Source: DATARH01 sp050246595
GTDB taxonomy: Bacteria; Pseudomonadota; Alphaproteobacteria; ATCC43930; CGMCC-115725
Length of the DNA stretch: 38,409 nt
Assembly: GCA_050246595.1 (NCBI GenBank)
Contig: JBFWVT010000047.1
Location: 1-38,409 of the forward strand
Direction: 5' to 3'
Shown here: piece after piece, positions 1-7,093 of the stretch
How the letters are laid out: the number at the start of each line of letters is the position of its first letter
Numbering within the stretch: the stretch's first letter is position 1
Translations under genes and position numbers: made by a program
Notes under the pieces: model-generated
The model's database searches: none
What the model was told of the DNA's origin: nothing
Seen by the model: the letters and a program-made list of their open reading frames with translations, nothing else

Positions 1-145
1 GTTGCAGCAGACGCGGACTGCCGACCTCTCCGGCGAAAAGACCGCGCGAGATGTCAGCCGGCGAATCCTCGCCGCCATACGAGCCGAGCCAGCCGGCAAC
101 CGCGTCAACATCAACGCCAAAGCCGCAGTAGATTTCCTTGGCCAT
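1..145 (-). CDS. Polysaccharide deacetylase family protein (5' part only; 3' end outside window)
   Basis: The reverse strand opens with ATG at 145, 5 nt after a GAGAGG Shine-Dalgarno, and runs off the window edge after 48 codons. The N-terminus contains GVDVDAVAGWLGSYGGEDSP and then ISRGLFAGEVG. I recognise this as the start of a subgroup of NodB-type polysaccharide deacetylases that hydrolyse N-acetyl or related amide groups; the early DVDA is the usual metal-site region. The catalytic body is not visible, so the substrate cannot be inferred. It is transcribed divergently from the decayed RidA gene beginning at 298; deacetylase and RidA genes are plausible former neighbours. Assignment rests on N-terminal resemblance alone. 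Confidence 0.72.
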   Translation of the reverse strand, partial: MAKEIYCGFGVDVDAVAGWLGSYGGEDSPADISRGLFAGEVGSPRLLQ

Positions 146-297
146 ACAGCCTCTCCCGCCTGAATCCCCGGAAGCCTCGCCGGATTTCTACCATTATGGT
201 TTCGGGCCGATCGGTTGGAACACGGTTCTCCCTATAGGCTCGGGGGACAGGAACTGTATTTGGTCCGACATCCCGCGCAACCATAAGGATCGCCAAT

Positions 298-437
298 GTG
301 AATATCCGCCATATCCTAGCTCCAGTCGCCGCGCCGTTCGGCCCTTACAGTCATGCCGTCGAGATGCCCGACCGGTCAATCCGGCGTGGTTAATCGAAAT
401 CGCGACGGTTGCGGCAAGCGCCGCTCGCATAGGCTGA
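298..437 (+). pseudogene. RidA/YjgF-family gene remnant with internal deletion and frameshift
   Basis: A GTG at 298 follows AAGGA with 8 nt spacing and starts a reading frame containing LAPVAAPFGPYSHAVEMP, the typical RidA N-terminus (GPYSxAV). It stops at TAA 391-393 after 31 codons. In another frame, about 375-437, the DNA reads VNPAWLIEIATVAA and ends in TGA, matching the usual RidA C-terminus (NPAWLIEIEAVA). About 45 of the expected 115-130 residues remain, so the middle of the gene has been lost and the two ends lie out of frame. RidA proteins are enamine/imine deaminases; this copy cannot be functional. The intact ribosome site suggests the deletion is fairly recent. Identification is from remembered family patterns. 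Confidence 0.6.
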
Positions 438-596
438 TCCGTTTTATTTCGCCCGGCGGAACATCAAGCGGTCGCACTCTGCGCGGATGATCGCCACTGG
501 CGGGCCCAGGTGATTGCGGTGCCAAAGCGCCGGCGCGGGTTCGCCTCAGCAGGGACAGGCGGCCCGTTAAGCAGGCGGATAATGGATTGAAAAATT

Positions 597-670
597 TGGA
601 GCGGGTGAAGGGAATCGAACCCTCGTCGTAAGCTTGGGAAGCTTCTGCTCTGCCATTGAGCTACACCCGC
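597..670 (-). tRNA. tRNA-Gly (anticodon CCC)
   Basis: Read on the minus strand, the 74 nt fold as a cloverleaf. The acceptor GCGGGTG pairs with CACCCGC, followed by discriminator U and an encoded CCA. The D-stem is GCTC/GAGC and the T-arm contains GGTTCGATTCC. The anticodon loop is TTCCCAA, giving anticodon CCC for GGG codons. The body resembles E. coli glyU. Base pair 27-43 is a G/A mismatch. No clear promoter was picked out upstream (671-760 read in reverse). Confidence 0.95.
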
Positions 671-939
671 AACCCATGGAATATCAGCTGCTTGGCTTTC
701 ATCCCCGTTTCCCGGCGGTGCTTGGCCCTGCACCGCGCGGCAACCGGAAATGTAGCGGCGCGTGTCCCGTGACGCAAGCCCGCGGCCGCCATCGGGTCGG
801 AGTTCCGATCGCGGCGTCTGCCGCTCTTCCCGCCGCCGCGACGATACAACCAGCAGTGCTGTTTTCTCCCCTGAAATCAACAATAAAAACAATCGGAGAT
901 TTTTATCTCAGGTGAAATGTTGATTCAGAAGAAACAGGT
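671..939. other. Intergenic stretch without recognisable gene
   Basis: Lies between the tRNA-Gly 5' end and the small gene at 964. It is GC-rich up to about 860 and then AT-rich (870-935), where a promoter for the small gene probably sits, although no clear -35/-10 pair was found. Open frames here look like out-of-frame noise, with no ribosome site and no family resemblance. Confidence 0.5.
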
Positions 940-961
940 CAAGGAGTTTCCAAGGAGTTTC
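940..961 (+). promoter_or_regulatory. Tandemly duplicated Shine-Dalgarno segment
   Basis: The 11-bp unit CAAGGAGTTTC occurs twice in direct succession (940-950 and 951-961). Each copy carries AAGGAG. The second copy lies 6 nt before the ATG at 964, an ideal distance; the first lies 17 nt away. This supports the ATG at 964 as a genuine start. Confidence 0.7.
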
Positions 962-963
962 CG

Positions 964-1152
964 ATGCTGTCACTGGAGGACCGCGAACGACTGACCGAAG
1001 TTCAGGAACAGCTTCTTCGACTCTATGTGCTTCGGCGCTATGCCCTCGAAGATGGCGATCTATGGAAGCTGCGGACGATCGACAAGAAAATCGCCCCGCT
1101 GGAAATGGAGCGGCAGACCCTCCGCCGCTGGGATACGGTCGGGGCGGCCTGA
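964..1152 (+). CDS. Small hypothetical protein, 62 aa
   Basis: Sixty-two codons from ATG 964 to TGA, preceded by a strong and duplicated AAGGAG. The product is rich in Glu, Arg and Leu, has no membrane segment and is predicted by eye to be mostly helical (LTEVQEQLLRLYVLRRYALE, then KKIAPLEMERQTLRRW), possibly a short coiled coil. I do not recognise a family. It stands alone: the nearest genes are the tRNA upstream on the other strand and the NHL-repeat gene ending at 1541 on the other strand. The ribosome site and sensible amino-acid composition make it a likely real gene; function unknown. Confidence 0.6.
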   Translation: MLSLEDRERLTEVQEQLLRLYVLRRYALEDGDLWKLRTIDKKIAPLEMERQTLRRWDTVGAA

Positions 1153-1540
1153 GAGAAAAACATGGCACGGGACCGAAGCGCGACCGCGCGGCGGCACATC
1201 CGCCGCCAAAGCGTCATCGATTGCCCGGCGCGAAATCTCCACCACCCGAAAAAGGAGTCCGAAAAAGGAGAAGGAGAAGAGGGAAGACCCGCAACGCTCC
1301 AGAACCTCGACCGGTCTCCCGGTCGAAGATCAGGTTCGTGAAGAGTAGAATCCTCGCAAAGGAGGGTTGCCGGTTTTTCTGTCATGGGACTAAGGTGACC
1401 CTGTCGCTCCGAGTGCGGCTCCGGCGAGTTGATCGAGGGGACCGGAAGCTGTTCAGGGGGAGCACTCGGAGCGGCACCGCATCTCCGCAATACCGCCCGG
1501 GCCGCCCCCGCACCGCTATGCCCGGATCGCGGCCGCTTCC
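1153..1540. other. Intergenic stretch, 388 bp, nothing recognised
   Basis: Separates two convergent genes (964-1152 plus, 1541-2527 minus). It contains a purine-rich patch (about 1250-1300) but no clear hairpin terminator, no RNA gene and no frame with a ribosome site and family resemblance. Overlapping open frames on both strands are explained by the high GC content. Confidence 0.5.
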
Positions 1541-2527
1541 CTACTGCGGCACCCGCACGAGCTTTTGCAGGCTGCGCAATGTCGGCGGCACGGGCTGGCC
1601 CGGGTTCGTGTAGTTCTGCCACGCCGTCCACGACACCTCGCCGACATAGATGTCGCCGCGACTGTCCACCGCGAGACCGTGCGGCGCGCTGAGCTGGGTC
1701 GGCGCGAGACCCGATTTCCCGTCCACCCGGCTCACCAGCCTGCCGTCGCGCGACAGGATGCTGAGACGCGGCCCGAGATTGGGGAAATTGCGGTTGACCG
1801 GCTGGTGCGGTCCCAACTCGCCGATATAGCAGCAACCGTGTTCGCCGCCTGTCATATAGAGGCCGCACGGGCGGTGCAGGTTGTTCCACTGCGTCTCGTA
1901 ACGCCCGTTGCCGTCGAAGATCTGCACCCGGTGGTTCTCGCGGTCGGCGACATAGACCCAGCCTTCCGGGTCGGTGACGATATTGTGCGGAATGTTGAAC
2001 TGTCCCGGATCGGCGCCGCACTCGCCCCACGAAAACAGCAATTTGCCGTTTGGCGCGAATTTGTGGATTCGCGCGTTCGCGTACCCGTCCGAGACATAGA
2101 TGTCGAGATCGGGCGACAGCGCGGTATGGGTGCAACGGTTGAACGGCTCGCCGCTCATAAAACCCGACGGCCTTCCCGGAATGCCGAGTTCGAGCAATAC
2201 CTTGCCGCCCAGCGTGCATTTGCGCACGGTGTGGTCGCCGTCATCGGTGCAGTACAGCGCCTGATCCGGGCCGATATGCAGCCCGTGCGCCCGGTGGAAC
2301 AGGTTTTCGCCCCACGAGTTCAGCAGATTGCCGTCGCGGTCGAAGACCATCATCGGGTGCTCGCCGCGATTGAACACATAGACCCGGTCCTGCGAGTCGA
2401 CCGCGACCGCCGCGACATCCTTGAACACCCAGCCCGCCGGCAGTTTGGCCCAATCTTCCTGCACCCGGTATGCGTACCCGCCGTAGCCGACGATGCCGTT
2501 TGTCTTGCCCCCGGCCGTCTCTGCCAT
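1541..2527 (-). CDS. NHL-repeat beta-propeller protein (peptidyl-hydroxyglycine lyase-like)
   Basis: A 328-aa protein with no signal peptide. It is made of repeated NHL-type blades: VAVDSQDRVYVFNRGEHPMM (about 41-60), LHIGPDQALYCTDDGDHTV, LSPDLDIYVSDGYANARIHK, IVTDPEGWVYVADRENHRVQ and LAVDSRGDIYVGEVSW near the C-terminus. Each follows the pattern hydrophobic-x-D-x-x-G-x-hydrophobic-Y-V. The blade sequences resemble the lyase half of peptidylglycine alpha-amidating enzymes and bacterial relatives often annotated as such. A catalytic role is uncertain; many such proteins act as binding propellers or lactonases. It sits alone, with its upstream region facing a palindromic repeat and the divergent hydrolase at 2709. 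Confidence 0.85.
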   Translation of the reverse strand: MAETAGGKTNGIVGYGGYAYRVQEDWAKLPAGWVFKDVAAVAVDSQDRVYVFNRGEHPMMVFDRDGNLLNSWGENLFHRAHGLHIGPDQALYCTDDGDHTVRKCTLGGKVLLELGIPGRPSGFMSGEPFNRCTHTALSPDLDIYVSDGYANARIHKFAPNGKLLFSWGECGADPGQFNIPHNIVTDPEGWVYVADRENHRVQIFDGNGRYETQWNNLHRPCGLYMTGGEHGCCYIGELGPHQPVNRNFPNLGPRLSILSRDGRLVSRVDGKSGLAPTQLSAPHGLAVDSRGDIYVGEVSWTAWQNYTNPGQPVPPTLRSLQKLVRVPQ

Positions 2528-2599
2528 TTCCAGTCCCCTCGCGCTAGACCCCGATCAGGCTATAGTATGGCCGCGACGCGAGGCGCTGCAAACACCACC

Positions 2600-2683
2600 G
2601 TCATTGCGAGGAGCGCAGCGACAAAGCAATCTCGTCCCGGCGGAGTCGGACCATCGAGATTGCTTCGCTTCGCTCGCAATGAC
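2600..2683. repeat. Dispersed palindromic element (REP-like)
   Basis: The arms GTCATTGCGAG (2600-2610) and CTCGCAATGAC (2673-2683) are perfect inverse complements. The inner parts (AGCGACAAAGCAATCTC and GAGATTGCTTCGCT) also pair imperfectly, giving a long hairpin of about 84 bp. This exact style of element is common between genes in alphaproteobacteria. It lies between two divergently oriented genes, so it is not a terminator here. Confidence 0.75.
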
Positions 2684-2708
2684 ACGGTCGGCAAAGAGGG
2701 GACCGCAA

Positions 2709-3533
2709 ATGCCGATGATCCCAATAACCGATGGAGCGGCGCTGCACTGCGCGGTTGACGATTATCTGTGGCCGTGGGAGACGCCGCTGCCGGTCGTGAT
2801 GATGCACGGTTTTGCGCGCAACAACAGGTTCTGGAATCGCTGGGTGCCGGCGATCGCCGAGACCCGCCGCGTCTACCGCCCGGACCTGCTCGGCTGCGGC
2901 GAGTCCGACCCGCCGCCTCCCGGCTACCGCTACACGCCGGATACGATCGCCGCGCAGGTGATCGGGGCGCTCGACGCGCTCGGTCTCGACCGGGTGCATT
3001 GGGTCGGCGAGTCGTCGGGCGGCATTATCGGCGTGCTGCTCGCCGCCGCTTATCCCGGACGCGTCGCCAGTCTTGTGCTGTGCAACACGCCGGGCCGCAT
3101 CCCGGACGAGATCAAACGCATCTACGCGCTCGATCGGGAGAGCGCCGCGGCGGCGATGCGCGAATACGGGGCCGGCGAATGGTGCCGCCGCACGCTCGGC
3201 TACCGTCTCGACCTGGACCGGGCCGATCCGCGCCTGCAGGAATGGGTCGTCGCCGAGATGGACCGCACCCGGCCCGAGGTGGCCGCTGCGATGCACGATT
3301 GTTTCGAGGCGGTGGATACGCAACCGTTGCTCGCCAGGATTTCGGTGCCGGTGCTGCTGCTGTGCGGCGACAAGAGCCGTATCGCCGCTGCGCAGCAGCG
3401 CGCCCTGGCCGAGCGCCTGAAACAGGCCCGCCTCGACCTGTTCGAAGGCTACGGACACGGCGTCAACCTGCTGCTACCGGAGCGCTGCGCCCGCGCTTCC
3501 CTTGATTTCTGGCGGGCGATAAAGTTGGGCTGA
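2709..3533 (+). CDS. Alpha/beta-fold hydrolase
   Basis: A 274-aa single-domain alpha/beta hydrolase. Visible motifs are the oxyanion strand VVMMHGF (29-35), DLLGCGESD after the second strand, the nucleophile elbow GESSGG with Ser102, an acidic residue in LLCGDKS near 220 and a His in GYGHG near 255. This is the complete catalytic triad expected of esterases, C-C hydrolases or lactonases of this superfamily. The ATG at 2709 is chosen because AGAGGGGA lies just upstream; longer in-frame extensions would read through the palindrome at 2600-2683. The arginine-tract gene follows 50 bp downstream on the same strand. The substrate cannot be told. Confidence 0.85.
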   Translation: MPMIPITDGAALHCAVDDYLWPWETPLPVVMMHGFARNNRFWNRWVPAIAETRRVYRPDLLGCGESDPPPPGYRYTPDTIAAQVIGALDALGLDRVHWVGESSGGIIGVLLAAAYPGRVASLVLCNTPGRIPDEIKRIYALDRESAAAAMREYGAGEWCRRTLGYRLDLDRADPRLQEWVVAEMDRTRPEVAAAMHDCFEAVDTQPLLARISVPVLLLCGDKSRIAAAQQRALAERLKQARLDLFEGYGHGVNLLLPERCARASLDFWRAIKLG

Positions 3534-3583
3534 CCGCGGCGTCGCCGGCCAGGCGGCGCGCGGATGGCAGCGAGAGAAAAGAC

Positions 3584-4900
3584 GTGGATTCGACCGAGAC
3601 CATCCCCGGCCCGTCCGCCGACGAGCGCGAGGCGAACGACAGGGCGGCAAAATCCGAGACCGATCCGGGTCGGACAGAAGGGGGCGAGTTCGCTGCGGCG
3701 GGCGGCGCGCCATCGGCAGGCGAGGCAGCGGGCGAGATTGTTTCCGATACCGGCGAGACCGCGCCGCGTCCGCGTCGCCGTCGTCGCCGGCGGCGTCGTC
3801 CGGCTCAGCAAACAGTCGCCGCGGAAGCCGATGCTGCGGGCGAGGCGGTCGCGGGCGACACCGGGACGGCGGCGACGGAAGGGGGAGTGGTTGATCCTGC
3901 CCCGGCAGGGTCGGAAGATGTCGCGCAGGACGATGCCGAAGCGCCGGCCTCAGCCGCGAGCGCGGCAGAAGGTGGAACAACGGAAGGCGGAACAGCAGAG
4001 GACGGAGCGGCGGAGCGACCGATATTGCGGCTGCGCAATCGCAACCGCCGGCGGCGTCGCCGGCCCGCCGCGCTGGGGCTGCTGCCGGGGCACAGCGACC
4101 CGGTCGAAGCCGGCGAGGGCGCACCGCCCGCGATCGCCGCGATCCGCGCCGCGCTGGCGCCGGGACAGCGCAGTTTCAGCGTGCCGCGCCGGCAGCGCCG
4201 TCACGCGCCGCTTGCCGGTGAAGCGGGCGCGGCATCGTCCGGAGGAGCCACCCCGGAAGCGGAGGTCGGCACTATCGCGGCCGAACCGGCCGGAGCGCCG
4301 CCGCGTCCGCGTCGGCGCCGACGGCGCAGACCCGCCGGCGAGACCGCGCCGGGCGCCGCACCGCAGCAGGCGGCCGTAGCGGGAGTGTCTCCGGAACCCG
4401 GCGGCGAACCGGCCGGCCGGCGTCGTCGGCGCGGTGAGCCGCGCCAAGGTGAGACCGAATCGGACCGCGAGCACCGCGCCGAGGACCAGGGTGGCCAGAG
4501 GGAGCGCGGCCCCCGGGATCATGGCAGGGATCATGGCAGGGATCATGGCAGGGACCGCAACAGGGATCGCGGCGACCGCCGCGACCGGGGCGGCCGCGGG
4601 TCGCCGCCGCGACGGGTCGCCGAGCAGAAGCTGTATTCGGTCGACTCGATCGTCGATCGCGGTTTTGAGGATGTCGAGGAGGAGGACGAGACGCGGCGGG
4701 TGCACTGGACGATTGTCAAGCGCACCACCGCCGACCAGATCAGCCGCAAACCGGTGGCGACCGTCTATGTGGTGCAGCGCGACGGCGCCGACACCGAGTT
4801 TCCGACCCTCGGCACGGCCCGCAGCGCTGTCAACAAGACGATCGTCCATCCCGAAAAACTGACCCCGTCAAAAGCCGAGCGCGCGATCGCCAAGAAATAG
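3584..4900 (+). CDS. Disordered arginine-tract protein with conserved-looking C-terminal domain
   Basis: 438 aa from a GTG start at 3584 with a modest GAGAGAAAA site. Residues 1-345 are low-complexity Ala/Gly/Pro/Glu sequence interrupted by basic tracts: nine arginines at 64-72, RNRNRRRRRR at 151-160, RPRRRRRRRP at 241-250 and RRRRR at 279-283. An HGRD repeat and RDR-rich segment follow at 312-338. Residues 347-438 look folded: LYSVDSIVDRGFEDVEEE, then VHWTIVKRTT, PVATVYVVQRDG and a basic tail. There is no signal peptide or membrane segment. The architecture suggests a nucleic-acid-binding or RNP-associated protein, but that is inference; I do not recognise the family. Reading-frame integrity over 1.3 kb supports a real gene. 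Confidence 0.75.
   Translation: MDSTETIPGPSADEREANDRAAKSETDPGRTEGGEFAAAGGAPSAGEAAGEIVSDTGETAPRPRRRRRRRRRPAQQTVAAEADAAGEAVAGDTGTAATEGGVVDPAPAGSEDVAQDDAEAPASAASAAEGGTTEGGTAEDGAAERPILRLRNRNRRRRRRPAALGLLPGHSDPVEAGEGAPPAIAAIRAALAPGQRSFSVPRRQRRHAPLAGEAGAASSGGATPEAEVGTIAAEPAGAPPRPRRRRRRRPAGETAPGAAPQQAAVAGVSPEPGGEPAGRRRRRGEPRQGETESDREHRAEDQGGQRERGPRDHGRDHGRDHGRDRNRDRGDRRDRGGRGSPPRRVAEQKLYSVDSIVDRGFEDVEEEDETRRVHWTIVKRTTADQISRKPVATVYVVQRDGADTEFPTLGTARSAVNKTIVHPEKLTPSKAERAIAKK
4515..4550 (+). repeat. 12-bp tandem repeat, three copies, in coding sequence
   Basis: The unit GGGATCATGGCA occurs three times at 4515-4526, 4527-4538 and 4539-4550, followed by degenerate copies. It encodes an in-frame RDHG repeat. 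Since 12 is a multiple of 3, copy-number change would alter protein length without frameshift. Confidence 0.9.
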
Positions 4901-4939
4901 CCTGGGCGGCCTGCTCGCTTGCCCGAGAGCGGGATCAGA

Positions 4940-5046
4940 GTAGGGCGGAAAAGCGCAGCGCATTCCGCCATTGTGGAGGGATCGCCTTCGCCACGGCGGG
5001 GTTCTGCGCCGATAACGGCGGATGACGCTTCGCTCATCCGCCCTAC
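4940..5046. repeat. Dispersed palindromic element
   Basis: GTAGGGCGGA at 4940 and its inverse complement TCCGCCCTAC ending at 5046 bound a 107-bp element. The inner arms (AAGCGCAGCGCATTCCGCC; GGCGGATGACGCTTCGCT) show secondary pairing within each half. It fills most of the gap between two convergent genes (3584-4900 plus, 5058-6125 minus) and may also act as a transcription barrier. Elements of this type recur widely in proteobacterial genomes. Confidence 0.75.
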
Positions 5047-5057
5047 GGAAATGCTTC

Positions 5058-6125
5058 CTACGCCGCCTTCTGCCGGTTGGTAGCCAGCCTCTCGTCAACC
5101 AGCGCGACGGTGCGGTCGACGACCGGGTGCCGCATCCCGAGCTGCTGACCGATCAGTTGCACGAGCCGGTCGGTGCGCTCGATATTCGGCACGCCGTTGT
5201 TCAGCGCCCGCGCCGCCGAGGACGGCCGCACCAGATCATTGGCCGCCGCCGCGTATTTCTCGAACGGGACGAGGTCGTTGGCCGAGGCGCCGAGCTTTTC
5301 GCAGACCCCGACGACCCAGTTGTACACCGAGCGCGATTCGTCGGGGTCGCGATGCACCGCGTCCTTGATATCGACCGCGCCGTCCTTGGTTACGCAGCGG
5401 TAATTGCCGGACAGCAGCATCGCCCATTTCGCCAGCGGCACAAAGATCGAGTCGTGCACCTTGAGCTTGACCGGAAGCGCAATCTCGCCGTCGCCGGGGT
5501 TGTAGCGCGCCGCCTCGATATCCGCCTCCATCCGGCGCAGGATGTTCGTAGCCTCGTCGGAGTCGAAACGCGCCACCTTGAAATTGGTCGGCAAGGTGAC
5601 CTGCAAGACGTTGATCTTCTCGCCGGGCGGACGGATCGCCTGCGGGTCCGGGCTGCACAGGGTCAGGCGGCCGGGTTCAAAATTGTCCCACACCGATGGA
5701 TCGGTGAACGCCGCCTTCAGCTTGTCGGTGTCAAGACCGGGGATGCGCTTCAGATAGGGCAGCGGCGGCATGTTCATGATCGACATGCACGGCACCCGGC
5801 TCGTCGCGACCGCGTCGAGCAGTTCGCGCACCCCCGGAGAGCGGTATTGCGGCTCCTGCATCGCCAGCGCGACGAGGTCGAAATCGGCCGGGTTGACATC
5901 GCCGGGGCCGGCGGCGCGCAGACTGCCCGGCAGCTTCTTCGAATTCAGCTCGACCGGTTCCTTGCGGCCGCGCACCGGCAGGCGGACGACCGCGCCCTCG
6001 CTGTTGAACGCCTCCACCTCGGCCGGCAGGCAGATCATCGTGATCTTGTGGCCGCCGAACAGCAATTTGGTGGCGAGCAGCGACCCGTAGGACGCCCCCA
6101 TGATCAGCACATTGTAAGCCGGCAT
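5058..6125 (-). CDS. Ketopantoate reductase (ApbA/PanE)-like NAD(P)-binding protein
   Basis: 355 aa. The N-terminus VLIMGASYGSLLATKLLFGG (6-25) is a Rossmann first strand with a glycine motif in the ApbA/PanE position. The region LVALAMQEPQYRSPGVREL resembles the family's segment after the fourth strand. The C-terminal half (KVHDSIFVPLAKWAMLLSGN and beyond) is helical like the 6-phosphogluconate-dehydrogenase-type domain. PanE proper is about 300 aa, so this is a longer, divergent relative and not necessarily pantothenate-related. It probably reduces a 2-keto or 3-keto acid. The gene is separated by 65 bp from the SDR gene upstream on the same strand and could be the last gene of that run. 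Confidence 0.78.
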   Translation of the reverse strand: MPAYNVLIMGASYGSLLATKLLFGGHKITMICLPAEVEAFNSEGAVVRLPVRGRKEPVELNSKKLPGSLRAAGPGDVNPADFDLVALAMQEPQYRSPGVRELLDAVATSRVPCMSIMNMPPLPYLKRIPGLDTDKLKAAFTDPSVWDNFEPGRLTLCSPDPQAIRPPGEKINVLQVTLPTNFKVARFDSDEATNILRRMEADIEAARYNPGDGEIALPVKLKVHDSIFVPLAKWAMLLSGNYRCVTKDGAVDIKDAVHRDPDESRSVYNWVVGVCEKLGASANDLVPFEKYAAAANDLVRPSSAARALNNGVPNIERTDRLVQLIGQQLGMRHPVVDRTVALVDERLATNRQKAA

Positions 6126-6190
6126 TGGCGTTTCTCCCGGTGCGAGCGGCTGGACGGAATTCGTGCCCGGACCTTGCCGGATGGCGCCGG

Positions 6191-7093
6191 TCAGGGCAAG
6201 CCTCTCGCCTCCTCGCGCAGGATTGCGGCCAGCCCCTCGCGATAGGTCGGATAGCGCAAAGCGACCCCGAGTTCGCTTTTGATACGGGCGTTCGACACAA
6301 GCTTGTTGTCGTCATAAAAGCTGCGCGCCATCGCCGACAACCCGGCCTCCGCGAACGGCACCAGCGGCGGCTTCTCGACCCCGAGCAGCCCGGCGGCGTA
6401 GGCCACGACCGCCTCGGGCGCCGCCGCCTCGTCGTCGCACACATTGTAGACCGCGCCGGGACGCGGCCGCGCGATCGAGGCGGCGAGCACATTCGCCAGA
6501 TCCTCGACATGGATGCGCGAAAACACCTGTCCCGGTTTCAGGATGCGTTTCGCGGTGCCGTCCCGCAATGCCCGGAACGGGCCGCGGCCGGGTCCGTAAA
6601 TCGCGGCGAGCCGGAACACATGCACCGGCACCCCGTTGCGGCGCCACAGACCGAGCCATCCGGTCTCGGCCATGACGCGCCGCCTGCCGCGCTCGCCGCT
6701 CGGTCGCAGCTCCGATGTCTCGTCCACCCAGAGGCCGCCGCGATCGCCGTACACCCCGGTCGTGGACAGATAGCCGAGCCAGCGGAGACCGGTAAGCGCG
6801 ACGATGTCGTCCCCGTGCATATCGAGCACCGGGTCGCCCTCCGCGTCCGGCGGCACCGAGACCAGAATGTGCGTCACCCCGTCGAAAGCGTCCGGCGGCA
6901 GTCCGTGCGTGCGGTCGAAGCGGACCCTCGTGCAGCCCGGCGCCGGTTCGCCCGCCTCGGGATCGCGCGCGGTGCCGCGCACCTCCCAGCCCTCCCCGAG
7001 AAGCCGCAGGGCAAGAACGCGCGCGCTGTAGCCAAGCCCAAAACACAACAGCCGCCGCGCCCCGCCATTTGCGGCGCCGCCCGCCCTCCTCAC
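6191..7093 (-). CDS. Atypical SDR-family NAD(P)-dependent oxidoreductase
   Basis: 300 aa if started at GTG 7093, whose GTGA overlaps the TGA of the upstream nitronate monooxygenase; this coupling decides the start, and upstream reading in this frame lies inside that gene. The dinucleotide motif GLGYSA is at 19-24. Further motifs are YLSTTGVYGD mid-protein and FRLAAIYGPGRGP after it, followed by IHVEDLANVLAASI, all typical of extended/atypical SDRs of the YeeZ/NAD-epimerase-like type. The YxxxK pair is not present in standard form. Substrate unknown; it may be a nucleotide-sugar or small-metabolite epimerase or reductase. Confidence 0.85.
   Translation of the reverse strand: MRRAGGAANGGARRLLCFGLGYSARVLALRLLGEGWEVRGTARDPEAGEPAPGCTRVRFDRTHGLPPDAFDGVTHILVSVPPDAEGDPVLDMHGDDIVALTGLRWLGYLSTTGVYGDRGGLWVDETSELRPSGERGRRRVMAETGWLGLWRRNGVPVHVFRLAAIYGPGRGPFRALRDGTAKRILKPGQVFSRIHVEDLANVLAASIARPRPGAVYNVCDDEAAAPEAVVAYAAGLLGVEKPPLVPFAEAGLSAMARSFYDDNKLVSNARIKSELGVALRYPTYREGLAAILREEARGLP

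Noticed and set aside
1038..2219. 393-codon frame antisense and in another frame to the NHL gene
   Set aside because: Arg/Ala/Pro-rich composition typical of GC-driven frames; it overlaps a gene with clear NHL blades.
2493..2708. N-terminal extension of the alpha/beta hydrolase through the palindrome
   Set aside because: It is encoded by the dispersed repeat and has no ribosome site; family resemblance begins at ATG 2709.
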